A stretch of 64,000 nucleotides of DNA, taken from positions 2,604,001 through 2,668,000 of the forward strand of contig CP144169.1 in the NCBI GenBank assembly GCA_039636785.1, read 5' to 3'. The position numbers and the translations under genes were made by a program. Shown piece by piece: positions 42,443 through 50,397 of this stretch. The notes beneath the pieces were generated by a model. The model saw only the letters and a list, made by a program, of their open reading frames with translations, searched no databases and was not told where the DNA came from. Positions within the stretch are counted from its first letter, which is position 1, and each line of letters opens with the position of its first letter. The DNA comes from Micrococcaceae bacterium Sec5.7 (GTDB taxonomy: Bacteria; Actinomycetota; Actinomycetes; Actinomycetales; Micrococcaceae).

Positions 42443-43633
42443 TCAGCGTTTCCGCCGCTTCCCGTGCCTGTCCTCAGCGCGTTCGGCGGTGGTCCGTTGG
42501 GCGGAGCGCTGGCTCCTGCTCGCCACCGCCACCTTCTGGTGCCACTCCCGCTGGTACTCCCTGCGGGCTGCAGCATCGTGCTTACGGTTCAAGGCCGCGA
42601 GTTCGCGCTGCAGCTTCAAATAGCTGGACCAGCGCCGCGTGCCCAGGGATTCGTCGGCGAGCGCCGCCTGCACCGCGCAGCCAGGCTCCTGATCATGTGC
42701 ACAATCTGAAAAGCGGCATTGGCCGAACAGCTCTTCCAGATCCCCGAACATCTCCCCCATGCCGTCGTCGGCATCAAAGAGCCCGAACCCACGCACGCCG
42801 GGGGTGTCCATCAGCACCCCACCGCCAGGAAGAGGTACCAGTTCGCGTGATGTGGTGGTGTGCTTGCCCTTGCCGTCGCCCGCCCTGACACCACCGGTTT
42901 CCTGTACGTCGTAGCCCACCAGTGCATTGATGAGGGTGGACTTGCCAGCACCGGACGGGCCAAGAAGCACCAGCGTCCCGCCAGGTGGAAGGTGCCGCAG
43001 CAGCTCGTCGAGGCCGTCCCCCTGCTCGGCCGAGGTGGTGACCACGTCCACGCCCGCCGCCTGCAGGATCACCTGCCCGACGACGTCGTCCGCTATGTCA
43101 GCCAGATCCGCCTTGGTGATGATCACCAGAGGCGTTGCGCCCGAATCCCAGGCGGCGACCAGCGTGCGTTCGAGTCTGTTGTGTGTGAGCGGCCGGTCCA
43201 CCGGGACCACGACACCCACCACATCAATGTTGGCCCCCAGGACCTGGGCTTCGGATGATGCCCCGAAGGCACGCTTGCGGCTCAGTTTCGACTGCCGCGG
43301 CAGCACACCCACAATCTCGCGGTCGCCGGCCCGGTTGGGCCCCAGCCACACCCAGTCCCCCGTTGCCGGGACGTCGGCGGCGAGCGGGTAGCTCAGATGG
43401 AGGACTTCGTCCGCGGCGGCGACGAGCAAGCGGCTGCGGTCGACACGGACCACCCGGCCCGGGGTTTCGCCGTTGCGGACCGGGTTGGCGGCGAAGAATT
43501 CAGCTGTGGCATGGGTGTAGCCGTAGTGGACGGGGCCCGCCGGCACAGCGCCGGACCGCGCAGGGAGCCGGGCTTCGGAAAGGATTTGTGCGTCGGGAAA
43601 GGCGGTCAGCGATTGACCGGAAAGTATTTTCAC
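42443..43633 (-). CDS. rsgA: Ribosome small-subunit biogenesis GTPase RsgA
   Basis: A 396-residue circularly permuted GTPase. The N-terminal OB fold (GRVVRVDRSRLLVAAADEVL, TGDWVWLGPN) is followed by the permuted G motifs: G4 IITKADLADI comes before G1 LLGPSGAGKSTLINALVG, then the G2/switch GDGKGKHTTT and G3 MDTPGVRGF. The zinc site is read from CRFSDCAHDQEPGC. It releases RbfA from the maturing 30S subunit. The C-terminal 50 residues are highly basic. GTG 43633 has AGAGG 7 nt upstream. A 27-codon ORF with a strong ribosome site ends 33 nt before it. Confidence 0.93.
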   Translation of the reverse strand: MKILSGQSLTAFPDAQILSEARLPARSGAVPAGPVHYGYTHATAEFFAANPVRNGETPGRVVRVDRSRLLVAAADEVLHLSYPLAADVPATGDWVWLGPNRAGDREIVGVLPRQSKLSRKRAFGASSEAQVLGANIDVVGVVVPVDRPLTHNRLERTLVAAWDSGATPLVIITKADLADIADDVVGQVILQAAGVDVVTTSAEQGDGLDELLRHLPPGGTLVLLGPSGAGKSTLINALVGYDVQETGGVRAGDGKGKHTTTSRELVPLPGGGVLMDTPGVRGFGLFDADDGMGEMFGDLEELFGQCRFSDCAHDQEPGCAVQAALADESLGTRRWSSYLKLQRELAALNRKHDAAARREYQREWHQKVAVASRSQRSAQRTTAERAEDRHGKRRKR

Positions 43634-43666
43634 TGTGAAACCTCTGATGAGGCCCCGCGGCACCGT

Positions 43667-43750
43667 CTAGCGGGTGCGGAGAACCGGGGCAGGAGTAATG
43701 ATGTGGTTTTTGCTGATGCGCTGAGCGCGCAGGGATATTGCAATCATCAT
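43667..43750 (-). CDS. 27-residue basic ORF with strong ribosome site, upstream of rsgA
   Basis: An ATG-ATG start at 43750 is preceded by GGGGAGGTGGAA, among the best Shine-Dalgarno sequences in the window. The peptide begins MMIAISLRAQRISKNHIITP and ends in Arg-Thr-Arg; it is 27 residues long with about five basic and no acidic residues. It stops 33 nt before the rsgA GTG in the same direction. It may be a leader peptide for rsgA or an independent small protein. I do not recognise it. The strength of the ribosome site is the main argument that it is translated. Confidence 0.5.
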   Translation of the reverse strand: MMIAISLRAQRISKNHIITPAPVLRTR

Positions 43751-43839
43751 TTCCACCTCCCCGTTCCCTTGATGCCGGCGCATTGCCCGGCGGCTTCATC
43801 CAGAATAGCCAGCCTTCCACCGGCCTGGCTAGCGAAATT

Positions 43840-44292
43840 TCAGGAAAGTTTGCCGTTGACCGGCCGCTCGCTGTGGAGCCGGAGCGCCGCGTCCACGAGG
43901 GATACCCGGTTCAGCCCCTCAACATCGCTGAGCGTTATCCAGGCGGCGTGGGTGGTGCTGCCGTCCACCTCATGGCTCAGTTCGCCCCCGGTGACGGTGG
44001 CCTCATAAACGAGACGCAGTGACTGGAGGGCCCGGTCCCCTCCGTCGAGGCGGGTGCCGGCCGGCCAATGGCCGACGTCGATTCCCAGCAAGGGGCCGAT
44101 CTCGGCGTGGTATCCCGTCTCCTCAAAGATCTCCCGCCTGCATCCGTCCACCGGGTGCTCGGCAAGATCCAGGCCGCCGCCAGGCAGCGTCCAGCCCTCT
44201 TTGCCGTCCTGCTTCCAGTACGCCAGGAGGATGGCTCCATCGCGGATGATGACGCCGTAGGCAGCGGGACGGGTATCGAATTGCACACTCAT
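43840..44292 (-). CDS. Nudix hydrolase
   Basis: A 150-residue Nudix protein. The Nudix box reads GGGLDLAEHPVDGCRREIFE and continues ETGY, fitting GX5EX7REUXEEXGU (about residues 38-60), where the Glu residues bind Mg2+. It hydrolyses a nucleoside diphosphate linked to some other moiety; the substrate cannot be told. TACGCT (minus strand, 44299-44304) ends 6 nt before ATG: probable leaderless start. It lies 89 nt upstream of the small ORF and rsgA in the same direction. Confidence 0.9.
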   Translation of the reverse strand: MSVQFDTRPAAYGVIIRDGAILLAYWKQDGKEGWTLPGGGLDLAEHPVDGCRREIFEETGYHAEIGPLLGIDVGHWPAGTRLDGGDRALQSLRLVYEATVTGGELSHEVDGSTTHAAWITLSDVEGLNRVSLVDAALRLHSERPVNGKLS

Positions 44293-44393
44293 GGAAACAG
44301 CGTAACGCTGAGGATGCTGCCCGGGGACGGCCCCCGGTCGGGAACTCCACCGCGGGGCTGCAGTTCAACAGCCGGCTGCAGGTCAGCGCCGGA

Positions 44394-46187
44394 TTACAGC
44401 CCGGCAGCTGCCGCCGGGCCCTTTTCCACCGGCCCAAGATGGGCTTCCTTTCGGAGTTCGACGGCGGTGCCTGACTTTTCGAGCTCCAGCACCTTGATGG
44501 AATTGGCGCCCTTACGGATCAGCGGCGCCGGGACATACAGCGTGACCTGCGGCCCGATGCTCCAGTAGCGTCCCAACAGGAAGCCGTTGATCCAGACAAA
44601 CCCCTTGCCGAAACCGGGGAGTGCCAGATATGTATCGGCCGGAGCCTCGGCCTGGAACTCTGCGGACGCGAGCCTACCGAGCTCCGCATCGCCCCACTCG
44701 GTGAGCGCCACCGGAGTCTGCGTCCAGTGGAACGTATATCGCTGGTTGACCAGGACACCGCCCAGGATCCCCTTGCCGTGACCGGTGAGGGGGCCGTAGT
44801 TGATCCGGCCCTGGTTCTCCACCAGGATCTCCAGCTTTACGGACACACCGGTGCCGGTGACCTTCAGCCCCTCAGCCGCATTGACGTCGTCGAGGATCCC
44901 GGCAAACTCACCGTCCACCCAGATGTGCGCACGGTCGTTCAGGCCTAAGATCCGCAGCGGCGTTTCCGCCGGCTTGTCCGGCAGCCCCGGCAGTATGGCT
45001 GCGGCTGAGTAGAGCACCATGCCGGCGTCCAGGCCCAGCTGCTCGAAGGACAGCGGTTTGACACTGGCGACCGGCTCGCCGGCCTCGCGGACCATGTCAA
45101 GGAGCCCGGTTCCCTGGGTCACGGGCAGCGTCTGAGCCTGCAGCACCGCTGCCGGCTCAAGAAGCTCCGGCGCCAGTTCCGGCAGTTCGTCGAGGCCCTG
45201 GGCTCGGAAGAATTCCGCCCGGAGTGCATGGAACTTCGGTGTCAGGGCACCGTTTTCCGCGATCGGGGCGTCGGAGTCGTAGCTGGTCACCGTGGGCTGG
45301 AGTTTCTTGCCGTCGTGGTTGCTTCCGGACCACAGCCCGAAGTTGGTGCCGCCGTGCGCCATGTAGATGCACACGGATCCGTCCAGGTCCAGGATTTTGC
45401 GGGTTTCACCGGCGGCTTCCGCAACATCGCGTACATGGTGGTGCTCGGTCCAGTGGTCGAACCAGCCGCCCCAGAATTCCACATTGAAAAAGGGTTCGCC
45501 CGGCCTGCGGCGCTGCCAGGTGGCCACGGCTTCGTCGCCGCGGCTGCCCAGCGTGGCCGTAGCCCACGTGCCTTCGATGGCGCCGCCGTCGAGGAAGTAG
45601 TCGTTGCCGCCGTCGGCCGTGAAGAGCAGTTCGGTGATACCGCGTTCCTCGAGGACCCTGCGGTTCCAGCGGATGTAGTCGTGATCATCGCCGTAGCTGC
45701 CGTATTCGTTCTCGATCTGCACGGCCACCACCGGGCCGCCGTCGGGTGTCTGGCGGCTGGCGATGATGGGCAACAGCACGTCAAACCAATCTTCGACGGC
45801 GGAGGTGAAAACAGGATCAAGGCATCGCAGGCCGATTCCCGGAATCCCCGTCAGCCAGGCAGGGAACCCGCCGTTATCCCACTCGGCACAGATGTACGGG
45901 CCCGGACGGACGATGACGTCCAGCCCTTCCGCGGCGGACAGATCGATGAAGCGGCCCAGGTCCCGCCAGCCGCTGAAATCCGGTGTCTGGTCCTGCCGGG
46001 GCTGGTGGAAATTCCACGCAACGTAGGTGTCCACTGTATTGGCACCCATCGCCTTGAGCCTCGCGAGCCTGTCCTGCCACTGGTCCGGATGCACCCGGAA
46101 ATAGTGGATGGCGCCCGCCAGGATCCGGTGCGGTTCACCGGCACGGAAAAGGGCGGACTCGTGGTAGCTCAGGATCGCTTCAGGCAT
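44394..46187 (-). CDS. Glycoside hydrolase family 35 beta-galactosidase
   Basis: A 597-residue GH35 enzyme. The (beta/alpha)8 barrel starts IHYFRVHPDQWQDRLARLKA and holds VAWNFHQPRQDQ, RPGPYICAEWDNGGFPAWL, acid/base Glu161 in QIENEYGSYG and nucleophile Glu237 in FFNVEFWGGW. C-terminal beta domains follow, with FGKGFVWINGFLLGRYWSIGPQ typical of the jelly-roll module. No signal peptide, so it is cytoplasmic, acting on imported beta-galactosides. TAGCGT (minus strand 46195-46200) is 7 nt before ATG 46187. The start is divergent from pirin with only 61 nt between. Confidence 0.92.
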   Translation of the reverse strand: MPEAILSYHESALFRAGEPHRILAGAIHYFRVHPDQWQDRLARLKAMGANTVDTYVAWNFHQPRQDQTPDFSGWRDLGRFIDLSAAEGLDVIVRPGPYICAEWDNGGFPAWLTGIPGIGLRCLDPVFTSAVEDWFDVLLPIIASRQTPDGGPVVAVQIENEYGSYGDDHDYIRWNRRVLEERGITELLFTADGGNDYFLDGGAIEGTWATATLGSRGDEAVATWQRRRPGEPFFNVEFWGGWFDHWTEHHHVRDVAEAAGETRKILDLDGSVCIYMAHGGTNFGLWSGSNHDGKKLQPTVTSYDSDAPIAENGALTPKFHALRAEFFRAQGLDELPELAPELLEPAAVLQAQTLPVTQGTGLLDMVREAGEPVASVKPLSFEQLGLDAGMVLYSAAAILPGLPDKPAETPLRILGLNDRAHIWVDGEFAGILDDVNAAEGLKVTGTGVSVKLEILVENQGRINYGPLTGHGKGILGGVLVNQRYTFHWTQTPVALTEWGDAELGRLASAEFQAEAPADTYLALPGFGKGFVWINGFLLGRYWSIGPQVTLYVPAPLIRKGANSIKVLELEKSGTAVELRKEAHLGPVEKGPAAAAGL

Positions 46188-46194
46188 GTGATCC

Positions 46195-46242
46195 ACGCTA
46201 CAACGTTTCACTATGTCCCAGAAACGCACAAAGTCTTACAGT
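46195..46242. promoter_or_regulatory. Divergent leaderless promoters GH35 / pirin
   Basis: TAGCGT on the minus strand (46195-46200) lies 7 nt before the GH35 ATG. TACAGT on the plus strand (46237-46242) ends 6 nt before the pirin GTG at 46249. No ribosome sites are seen. Confidence 0.6.
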
Positions 46243-46248
46243 GGGACT

Positions 46249-47277
46249 GTGACGAATCTGGAAGCCAGTCCGCAGCAGGAAGTCTGTCCGCCCGGAAGCC
46301 CGGAAGGCCGTGCTGGAACCGGCCCTTGCCTGCAGCTCTGGCCGGAACGCGAAGTTCCGCTGGGCGGCGTGCGGGGAATGACAGTCTTCCGCACGCTGCC
46401 ACAGCGCGGCCTGCCGACTGTGGGCGCCTGGTGTTTCCTGGACAGCTTCGGCCCGGACCGCGTGGCCATGTCCGTCCTGCCGCACCCGCACACCGGGCTG
46501 CAGACCGTCACGTGGCCGCTCGTCGGCAACGTCCGGCACCGCGACAGCGTGGGCAGCGACGTGGTGGTGCGGCCCGGCGAGCTGAACATCATGACTGCCG
46601 GCAACGGCGTCTCGCATTCCGAGTTTGCGGTATTGCCCGGACAGCCCGACGGCGATGCGCCCATTCCGGTGCAGCGCGGCCTGCAGCTCTGGGTGGCGTT
46701 GCCGGACGGAGAACGCAACAGGCCACCGGCTTTTGAACAGCACCGCGAGCTGCCCACCGTCAGCGGCGAGGGGTTCACCGCAACCGTGATGGTGGGCGGA
46801 TTCGCCGGAGCCACTTCACCGGCAACCATGTACTCCCCCGTTGTCGGCGCCGACATCGCTTGCGACGGTCCGGCACGGCTTCCGCTGAACCACAGATTCG
46901 AGCACGCTGTCCTGGTGCTCGACGGCGGCCTGACGCTGGATGGGGAGGAAGTCCTCCCGGGGCCGCTGGGCTACCTGGGAACAGGCCGCTCGTCGCTGGA
47001 TTTTGAGGCCCTTCCCGGGACGCGGTTCATCCTGATCGGCGGGGAACCGTTCCGGGAGGAGCTGCTGATGTGGTGGAACTTTGTGGGCCGCACCCACGAT
47101 GAAGTGGCCCAGGCACGCGAGGATTGGGAAGCACAGGCCGGGCTGGAAGACTCGCCAGCCGCGGCCGCGCGTTTTGGCCTGGTCAAGGGCCACGGGCCCG
47201 ACGCCGGTGCTGAAGCCGGGCGGATTCCCGCGCCGACCATGCCCGGAGTCCGGCTCAGACCCCGGACCCGCTCGTAA
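46249..47277 (+). CDS. Pirin family protein
   Basis: A 342-residue bicupin of the pirin family. MSVLPHPHTGLQTVTWPLVG carries the metal-binding His residues, followed by RHRDSVGS, VVRPGELNIMTAGNGVSHSE (further ligands) and QLWVALPDGERNRPPAFEQH. The C-terminal cupin has FEHAVLVLDGGLTLDGE, with PEREVPLGGVRGMTVFRTLP at the N-terminal entrance. Pirins are iron proteins with quercetinase or regulatory roles; which applies is open. The GTG at 46249 is fixed by the TACAGT hexamer 6 nt upstream, although the frame is open to 46213. Confidence 0.88.
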   Translation: MTNLEASPQQEVCPPGSPEGRAGTGPCLQLWPEREVPLGGVRGMTVFRTLPQRGLPTVGAWCFLDSFGPDRVAMSVLPHPHTGLQTVTWPLVGNVRHRDSVGSDVVVRPGELNIMTAGNGVSHSEFAVLPGQPDGDAPIPVQRGLQLWVALPDGERNRPPAFEQHRELPTVSGEGFTATVMVGGFAGATSPATMYSPVVGADIACDGPARLPLNHRFEHAVLVLDGGLTLDGEEVLPGPLGYLGTGRSSLDFEALPGTRFILIGGEPFREELLMWWNFVGRTHDEVAQAREDWEAQAGLEDSPAAAARFGLVKGHGPDAGAEAGRIPAPTMPGVRLRPRTRS

Positions 47278-47307
47278 GAAGGGACCCGCACATAGGAAGG
47301 GACCCGC
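47278..47307. repeat. 12-bp direct repeat, 18-bp period
   Basis: GAAGGGACCCGC occurs at 47278-47289 and 47296-47307, directly after the pirin stop codon and before the convergent kinase gene. Confidence 0.8.
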
Positions 47308-47324
47308 CTGGCTAAAGCCTGGCT

Positions 47325-48266
47325 TCAGCCCTGCTCTGCCACCAGCTGCATGACGCCGAAGACCGGCTCCTGATCCAATACCCGGACGTCGGTGATGCCC
47401 TTGTCAGCGAGGTGCGTCCGGAACGAGTCCTGCAGCCGGACCACGTTCATGCCCAGCCCGCTGCCCAGAATGACGGGCCCGTCGATGCCGAGCCTCCGGA
47501 GAGCCTGTTCCGCCAGCCCGGCCAGATCGCGGCCCGCCTGGTCCACCAGTTCCTGGCTGACCGCATGGCCCGCGTCCGCTGCCTCCACCACAAGGCGCGC
47601 CTGTTGTGCCCAATAGCGCCGGCCCGTGGCCGCGGAATGGAAGAGCGCTATGAGCTTGTTCGGATCGCCCACGCCGCATGACTCCAGAAGCGCTGTGGTG
47701 AGCTGATCGGCGTCGAGTCCTTGATTCATCCGTCGGAGGCTGTGCCGCACGGCCTCACGGCCAAGCCAGTAACCGCTGCCTTCGTCGCCCAGGAGGTAGC
47801 CCCAGCCGCCGGCCCGGGCCTCCTCTCCGCCTTCGTTCTTGCCCCACGCAGCCGAACCTGTGCCGGCAATAACGGCGACACCTGTGCTGGCGCGTCCCGC
47901 AGCCAGCAAGAGGCGCGAATCATGCACCACCGTGATTTTGGCGCCGGGGACGTGCGGTTCGATCAGGGCCGCGAGCGCGGCTGCGTCGTCGTCGGTGTCA
48001 ATGCCGCCGGCGCCGGCGTATACCTGGGCAACATTGCCGCCGCCGATCTTTGCAAAAAGCTCTGCCAGATGCAGTGCTGCTTCCTCGCAGCTGACATTCT
48101 GGACATTGGAGCTTCCGGCGATTTCATCGGCGGCCACGTGTCCGTCCTCGAAACGGACTCCGCGCGTTTTGGTTCCTCCGATGTCCAGGCCGATCACCAC
48201 GCCAAGGGCCGTGGCGCCGACAGACGGAACAGATGGGGCTGCCTGTGGGTTGTCAGAATTAGTCAC
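47325..48266 (-). CDS. BadF/BadG-family kinase, N-acetylglucosamine kinase type
   Basis: A 313-residue ASKHA-fold sugar kinase. The phosphate-1 loop is GLDIGGTKTRGVRFEDG (about residues 26-42), phosphate-2 is VIAGTGSAAWG, then WGYLLGDEGSGYWLGREAV, which is typical of N-acetylglucosamine kinases of the BcrAD/BadFG family, and the adenosine motif is ILGSGLGMNV. It is expected to phosphorylate GlcNAc (or another amino sugar) from wall recycling. GTG 48266 is preceded at 6 nt by TACTCT (minus strand 48273-48278): probable leaderless start. It is divergent from nitronate monooxygenase with 36 nt between. Confidence 0.85.
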   Translation of the reverse strand: MTNSDNPQAAPSVPSVGATALGVVIGLDIGGTKTRGVRFEDGHVAADEIAGSSNVQNVSCEEAALHLAELFAKIGGGNVAQVYAGAGGIDTDDDAAALAALIEPHVPGAKITVVHDSRLLLAAGRASTGVAVIAGTGSAAWGKNEGGEEARAGGWGYLLGDEGSGYWLGREAVRHSLRRMNQGLDADQLTTALLESCGVGDPNKLIALFHSAATGRRYWAQQARLVVEAADAGHAVSQELVDQAGRDLAGLAEQALRRLGIDGPVILGSGLGMNVVRLQDSFRTHLADKGITDVRVLDQEPVFGVMQLVAEQG

Positions 48267-48302
48267 GTGACCAGAGTACTGAGTCGTCTCAAGGAGTCAG
48301 CA

Positions 48303-49334
48303 ATGCCGCACGCCATATTCGGTACCCGAATCATCGCCGCTCCCATGGCGGGAGGCACCTCAACGCCCGCTTACATCCAGGCCGTCCACAATGCCGGAGG
48401 CCTGGGGTTCCTTGCTGCCGGCTACAAAACGGTCCAGGGGATGGCAGAGGAAATCCAGGCAGCCCGCGCCCTGGGGGCGAGGTTCGGCATGAATGTTTTT
48501 GTGCCGGACCGTTCCCAGCTGAATCCGCCGCCGGCGGTGCGGATGCAACTGGAGGCTTATCGCTCCGCTTTGGCGGCAGACGCCAGGCGCTACCGTGTGA
48601 AGCTGCCGCCCCTGCGCCTGGATGATGATGACGCTTGGCAGGCCAAGATCGACGCTCTGCTCGAGGATCCCGTGGAACTCATCAGTTTTACATTCGGACT
48701 TCCCGGCGCCGGCATCGTTTCCGCTCTGAAGCGCGCCGGCTCAGCGGTCATCGCCACGGTCACCGGCACCGCGGAGGCAGAAATGGCCGCCGAACAGGGC
48801 ATTGATGCCCTCGTAGTCCAGCACAGCAGCGCCGGCGGACACAATGGCGCTTTTCTGACCGCGGGCAGTTCAGGCACTTCACTTACGACGGCGGAGCTGG
48901 TCACCGAGGTCCGGGCCGCCGTCGGGCTTCCCCTGATTGCCGCTGGCGGCATTATGGACGCCGGCGCCGTGAAATCGATACTGGCTGCCGGCGCGGAAGC
49001 GGCACAGCTCGGAACCGCTCTCCTCCGAACCGATGAAAGCGGCGCCCGGCAGCTGCACAAGGACGCATTGGCAGACCCCGCCTTCACAAAAACGCAGCTG
49101 ACCCGCGCCTTCACCGGACGCCGGGCGCGGGCCCTGGTCAATGAATTTCTCCGGGACCATGCCGATGCCCCGGAGGGGTATCCGGCTATCCATCACCTGA
49201 CCGCGCCTCTGCGTGCAGCCGCTGCGGCGGCCGGGGACTCCGAGCGTCTGAACCTGTGGGCGGGCACCGGCTGGCAGAATTCGAAGGCGGGTCCTGTGGC
49301 GGAGGTAGTCAGCGGAATTGTGAGCGGGCTGTAA
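48303..49334 (+). CDS. Nitronate monooxygenase / 2-nitropropane dioxygenase family
   Basis: A 343-residue FMN-dependent TIM-barrel enzyme. RIIAAPMAGGTSTPAYIQAV near the N-terminus, GLGFLAAGYKT, MNVFVPD, and the FMN-binding VQHSSAGGHNGAF and LIAAGGIMDAGAV segments are characteristic. It oxidises toxic nitronates (for example propionate 3-nitronate) to carbonyl compounds and nitrite. AAGGAG 9 nt before ATG 48303 is a good ribosome site, unlike the leaderless neighbour on the other strand. Its 3' end overlaps the 3' end of the LysR gene by 26 nt. Confidence 0.88.
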   Translation: MPHAIFGTRIIAAPMAGGTSTPAYIQAVHNAGGLGFLAAGYKTVQGMAEEIQAARALGARFGMNVFVPDRSQLNPPPAVRMQLEAYRSALAADARRYRVKLPPLRLDDDDAWQAKIDALLEDPVELISFTFGLPGAGIVSALKRAGSAVIATVTGTAEAEMAAEQGIDALVVQHSSAGGHNGAFLTAGSSGTSLTTAELVTEVRAAVGLPLIAAGGIMDAGAVKSILAAGAEAAQLGTALLRTDESGARQLHKDALADPAFTKTQLTRAFTGRRARALVNEFLRDHADAPEGYPAIHHLTAPLRAAAAAAGDSERLNLWAGTGWQNSKAGPVAEVVSGIVSGL

Positions 49335-50295
49335 CCAGTCCGGCCAGCAAGGCCGGGCCCTCGTTCAGCACCAGCTCGCGGAACAGACGGACCTGATCCG
49401 GCTCCGCATCCGGGCCTGTACGGCGTTCGCGCCAGGCCAGTCCTATTTCCCTGTAGGCAAGGCTCGACTCCAGCTCAATCTCCACCCATCCGAGGTTCCC
49501 GGTGTGCGGTGTGACCTGGCGCCCGGGCCCGTTGCCCCCCGGAGGCAGAATGCTCACTCCCAGCCCCGCCGACACGAGGCCGCGGACGGTATGTGAATCC
49601 TGGCTTTCGAAAGCAACGCGCGGCCTGAAACCCGCCTCGCGGAACAGCGCATCCGTCAAAGACCGCATTCCGTATCCGGAACCCAGTGCCACAAACGGGT
49701 CCTTTCGGATCTCCCGGATCCGGACACTCCGCCGGCCGGCCAGTGGGTGTTCGTGGTGCACCACCAGGCGCAGCGGCTCCCGGTACAGCGACGCGGACGC
49801 GATGGTCCGGCTGGCCGGGGCAACAGGTGCGGTCAGTACCATGTCCGCCACCCCCGAGGCCAGCTCCGCCAAGCAGCCATCGCGGGCACCCTGGTTGAGA
49901 TCGAAGGCGGTTTCCGGATGGCGGCTGCGGAAGGCGCTGATGAGCAGTGGCACGGTTGCTTCGCCGAAGGTGTGCTGGAAGGACACCGCAATCCGGCCGC
50001 GCACCACTTCCGACTCGTGACGGACCAGATCCAGCCCGGTCCGGAACCCGGTCAACGCCGACTCAATGTACGGAAGCAGCGCCCTGGCGGCGGGCGTCAG
50101 CCGCACACCCCTGCCGTCACGGATCAGCAGCTCGGTTCCGACGATGGCGCTGGCCCTGGCCAGCGCCCGGCTCACGGTGGACTGCGGGACGCCAAGCAAT
50201 TCAGCCGTTTCGGTGATGTGCTGTGTGCGCCCGAGCTCCGCAAGCAAGGGCAGGAGTGGCAACAGCTGGACCAGCTGTTTGTGTTCGGCGTCCAT
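49309..50295 (-). CDS. LysR family transcriptional regulator
   Basis: A 328-residue LysR protein. The N-terminal winged helix reads ITETAELLGVPQSTVSRALA (about residues 27-46) and RLTPAARALLPYIESALTG. The effector domain shows GRIAVSFQHTFGEATVPLLI, then GVADMVLTAP and PFVALGSGYGMRSLTDALF, with the usual two alpha/beta subdomains. ATG 50295 has GGAGCGGAG upstream; the longer open frame starts inside the regulatory region. It is divergent from an MFS exporter, which it probably controls, possibly through the ATGCAT pair at 50356-50370. Confidence 0.88.
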   Translation of the reverse strand: MDAEHKQLVQLLPLLPLLAELGRTQHITETAELLGVPQSTVSRALARASAIVGTELLIRDGRGVRLTPAARALLPYIESALTGFRTGLDLVRHESEVVRGRIAVSFQHTFGEATVPLLISAFRSRHPETAFDLNQGARDGCLAELASGVADMVLTAPVAPASRTIASASLYREPLRLVVHHEHPLAGRRSVRIREIRKDPFVALGSGYGMRSLTDALFREAGFRPRVAFESQDSHTVRGLVSAGLGVSILPPGGNGPGRQVTPHTGNLGWVEIELESSLAYREIGLAWRERRTGPDAEPDQVRLFRELVLNEGPALLAGLVTARSQFR

Positions 50296-50355
50296 GTCGC
50301 TCCGCTCCCGGCTATTTTGAATCAATCCGTATTTGGCATGAATTTTACATGAATC

Positions 50356-50370
50356 ATGCATTGGATGCAT
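50356..50370. promoter_or_regulatory. Candidate LysR binding site
   Basis: ATGCAT-TGG-ATGCAT is a 15-bp symmetrical site that contains the LysR-type T-N11-A pattern. Its centre (50363) is about 26 bp upstream of the MFS -10 hexamer and overlaps the place of its -35. Confidence 0.5.
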
Positions 50371-50397
50371 GCCTGATCGTGCGCTTACGCTGGAACC

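Noticed and set aside
45228..46736. Long plus-strand frame opposite the GH35 gene and overlapping pirin
   Set aside because: Shadow of the GH35 and pirin genes; no conserved motif or plausible start.
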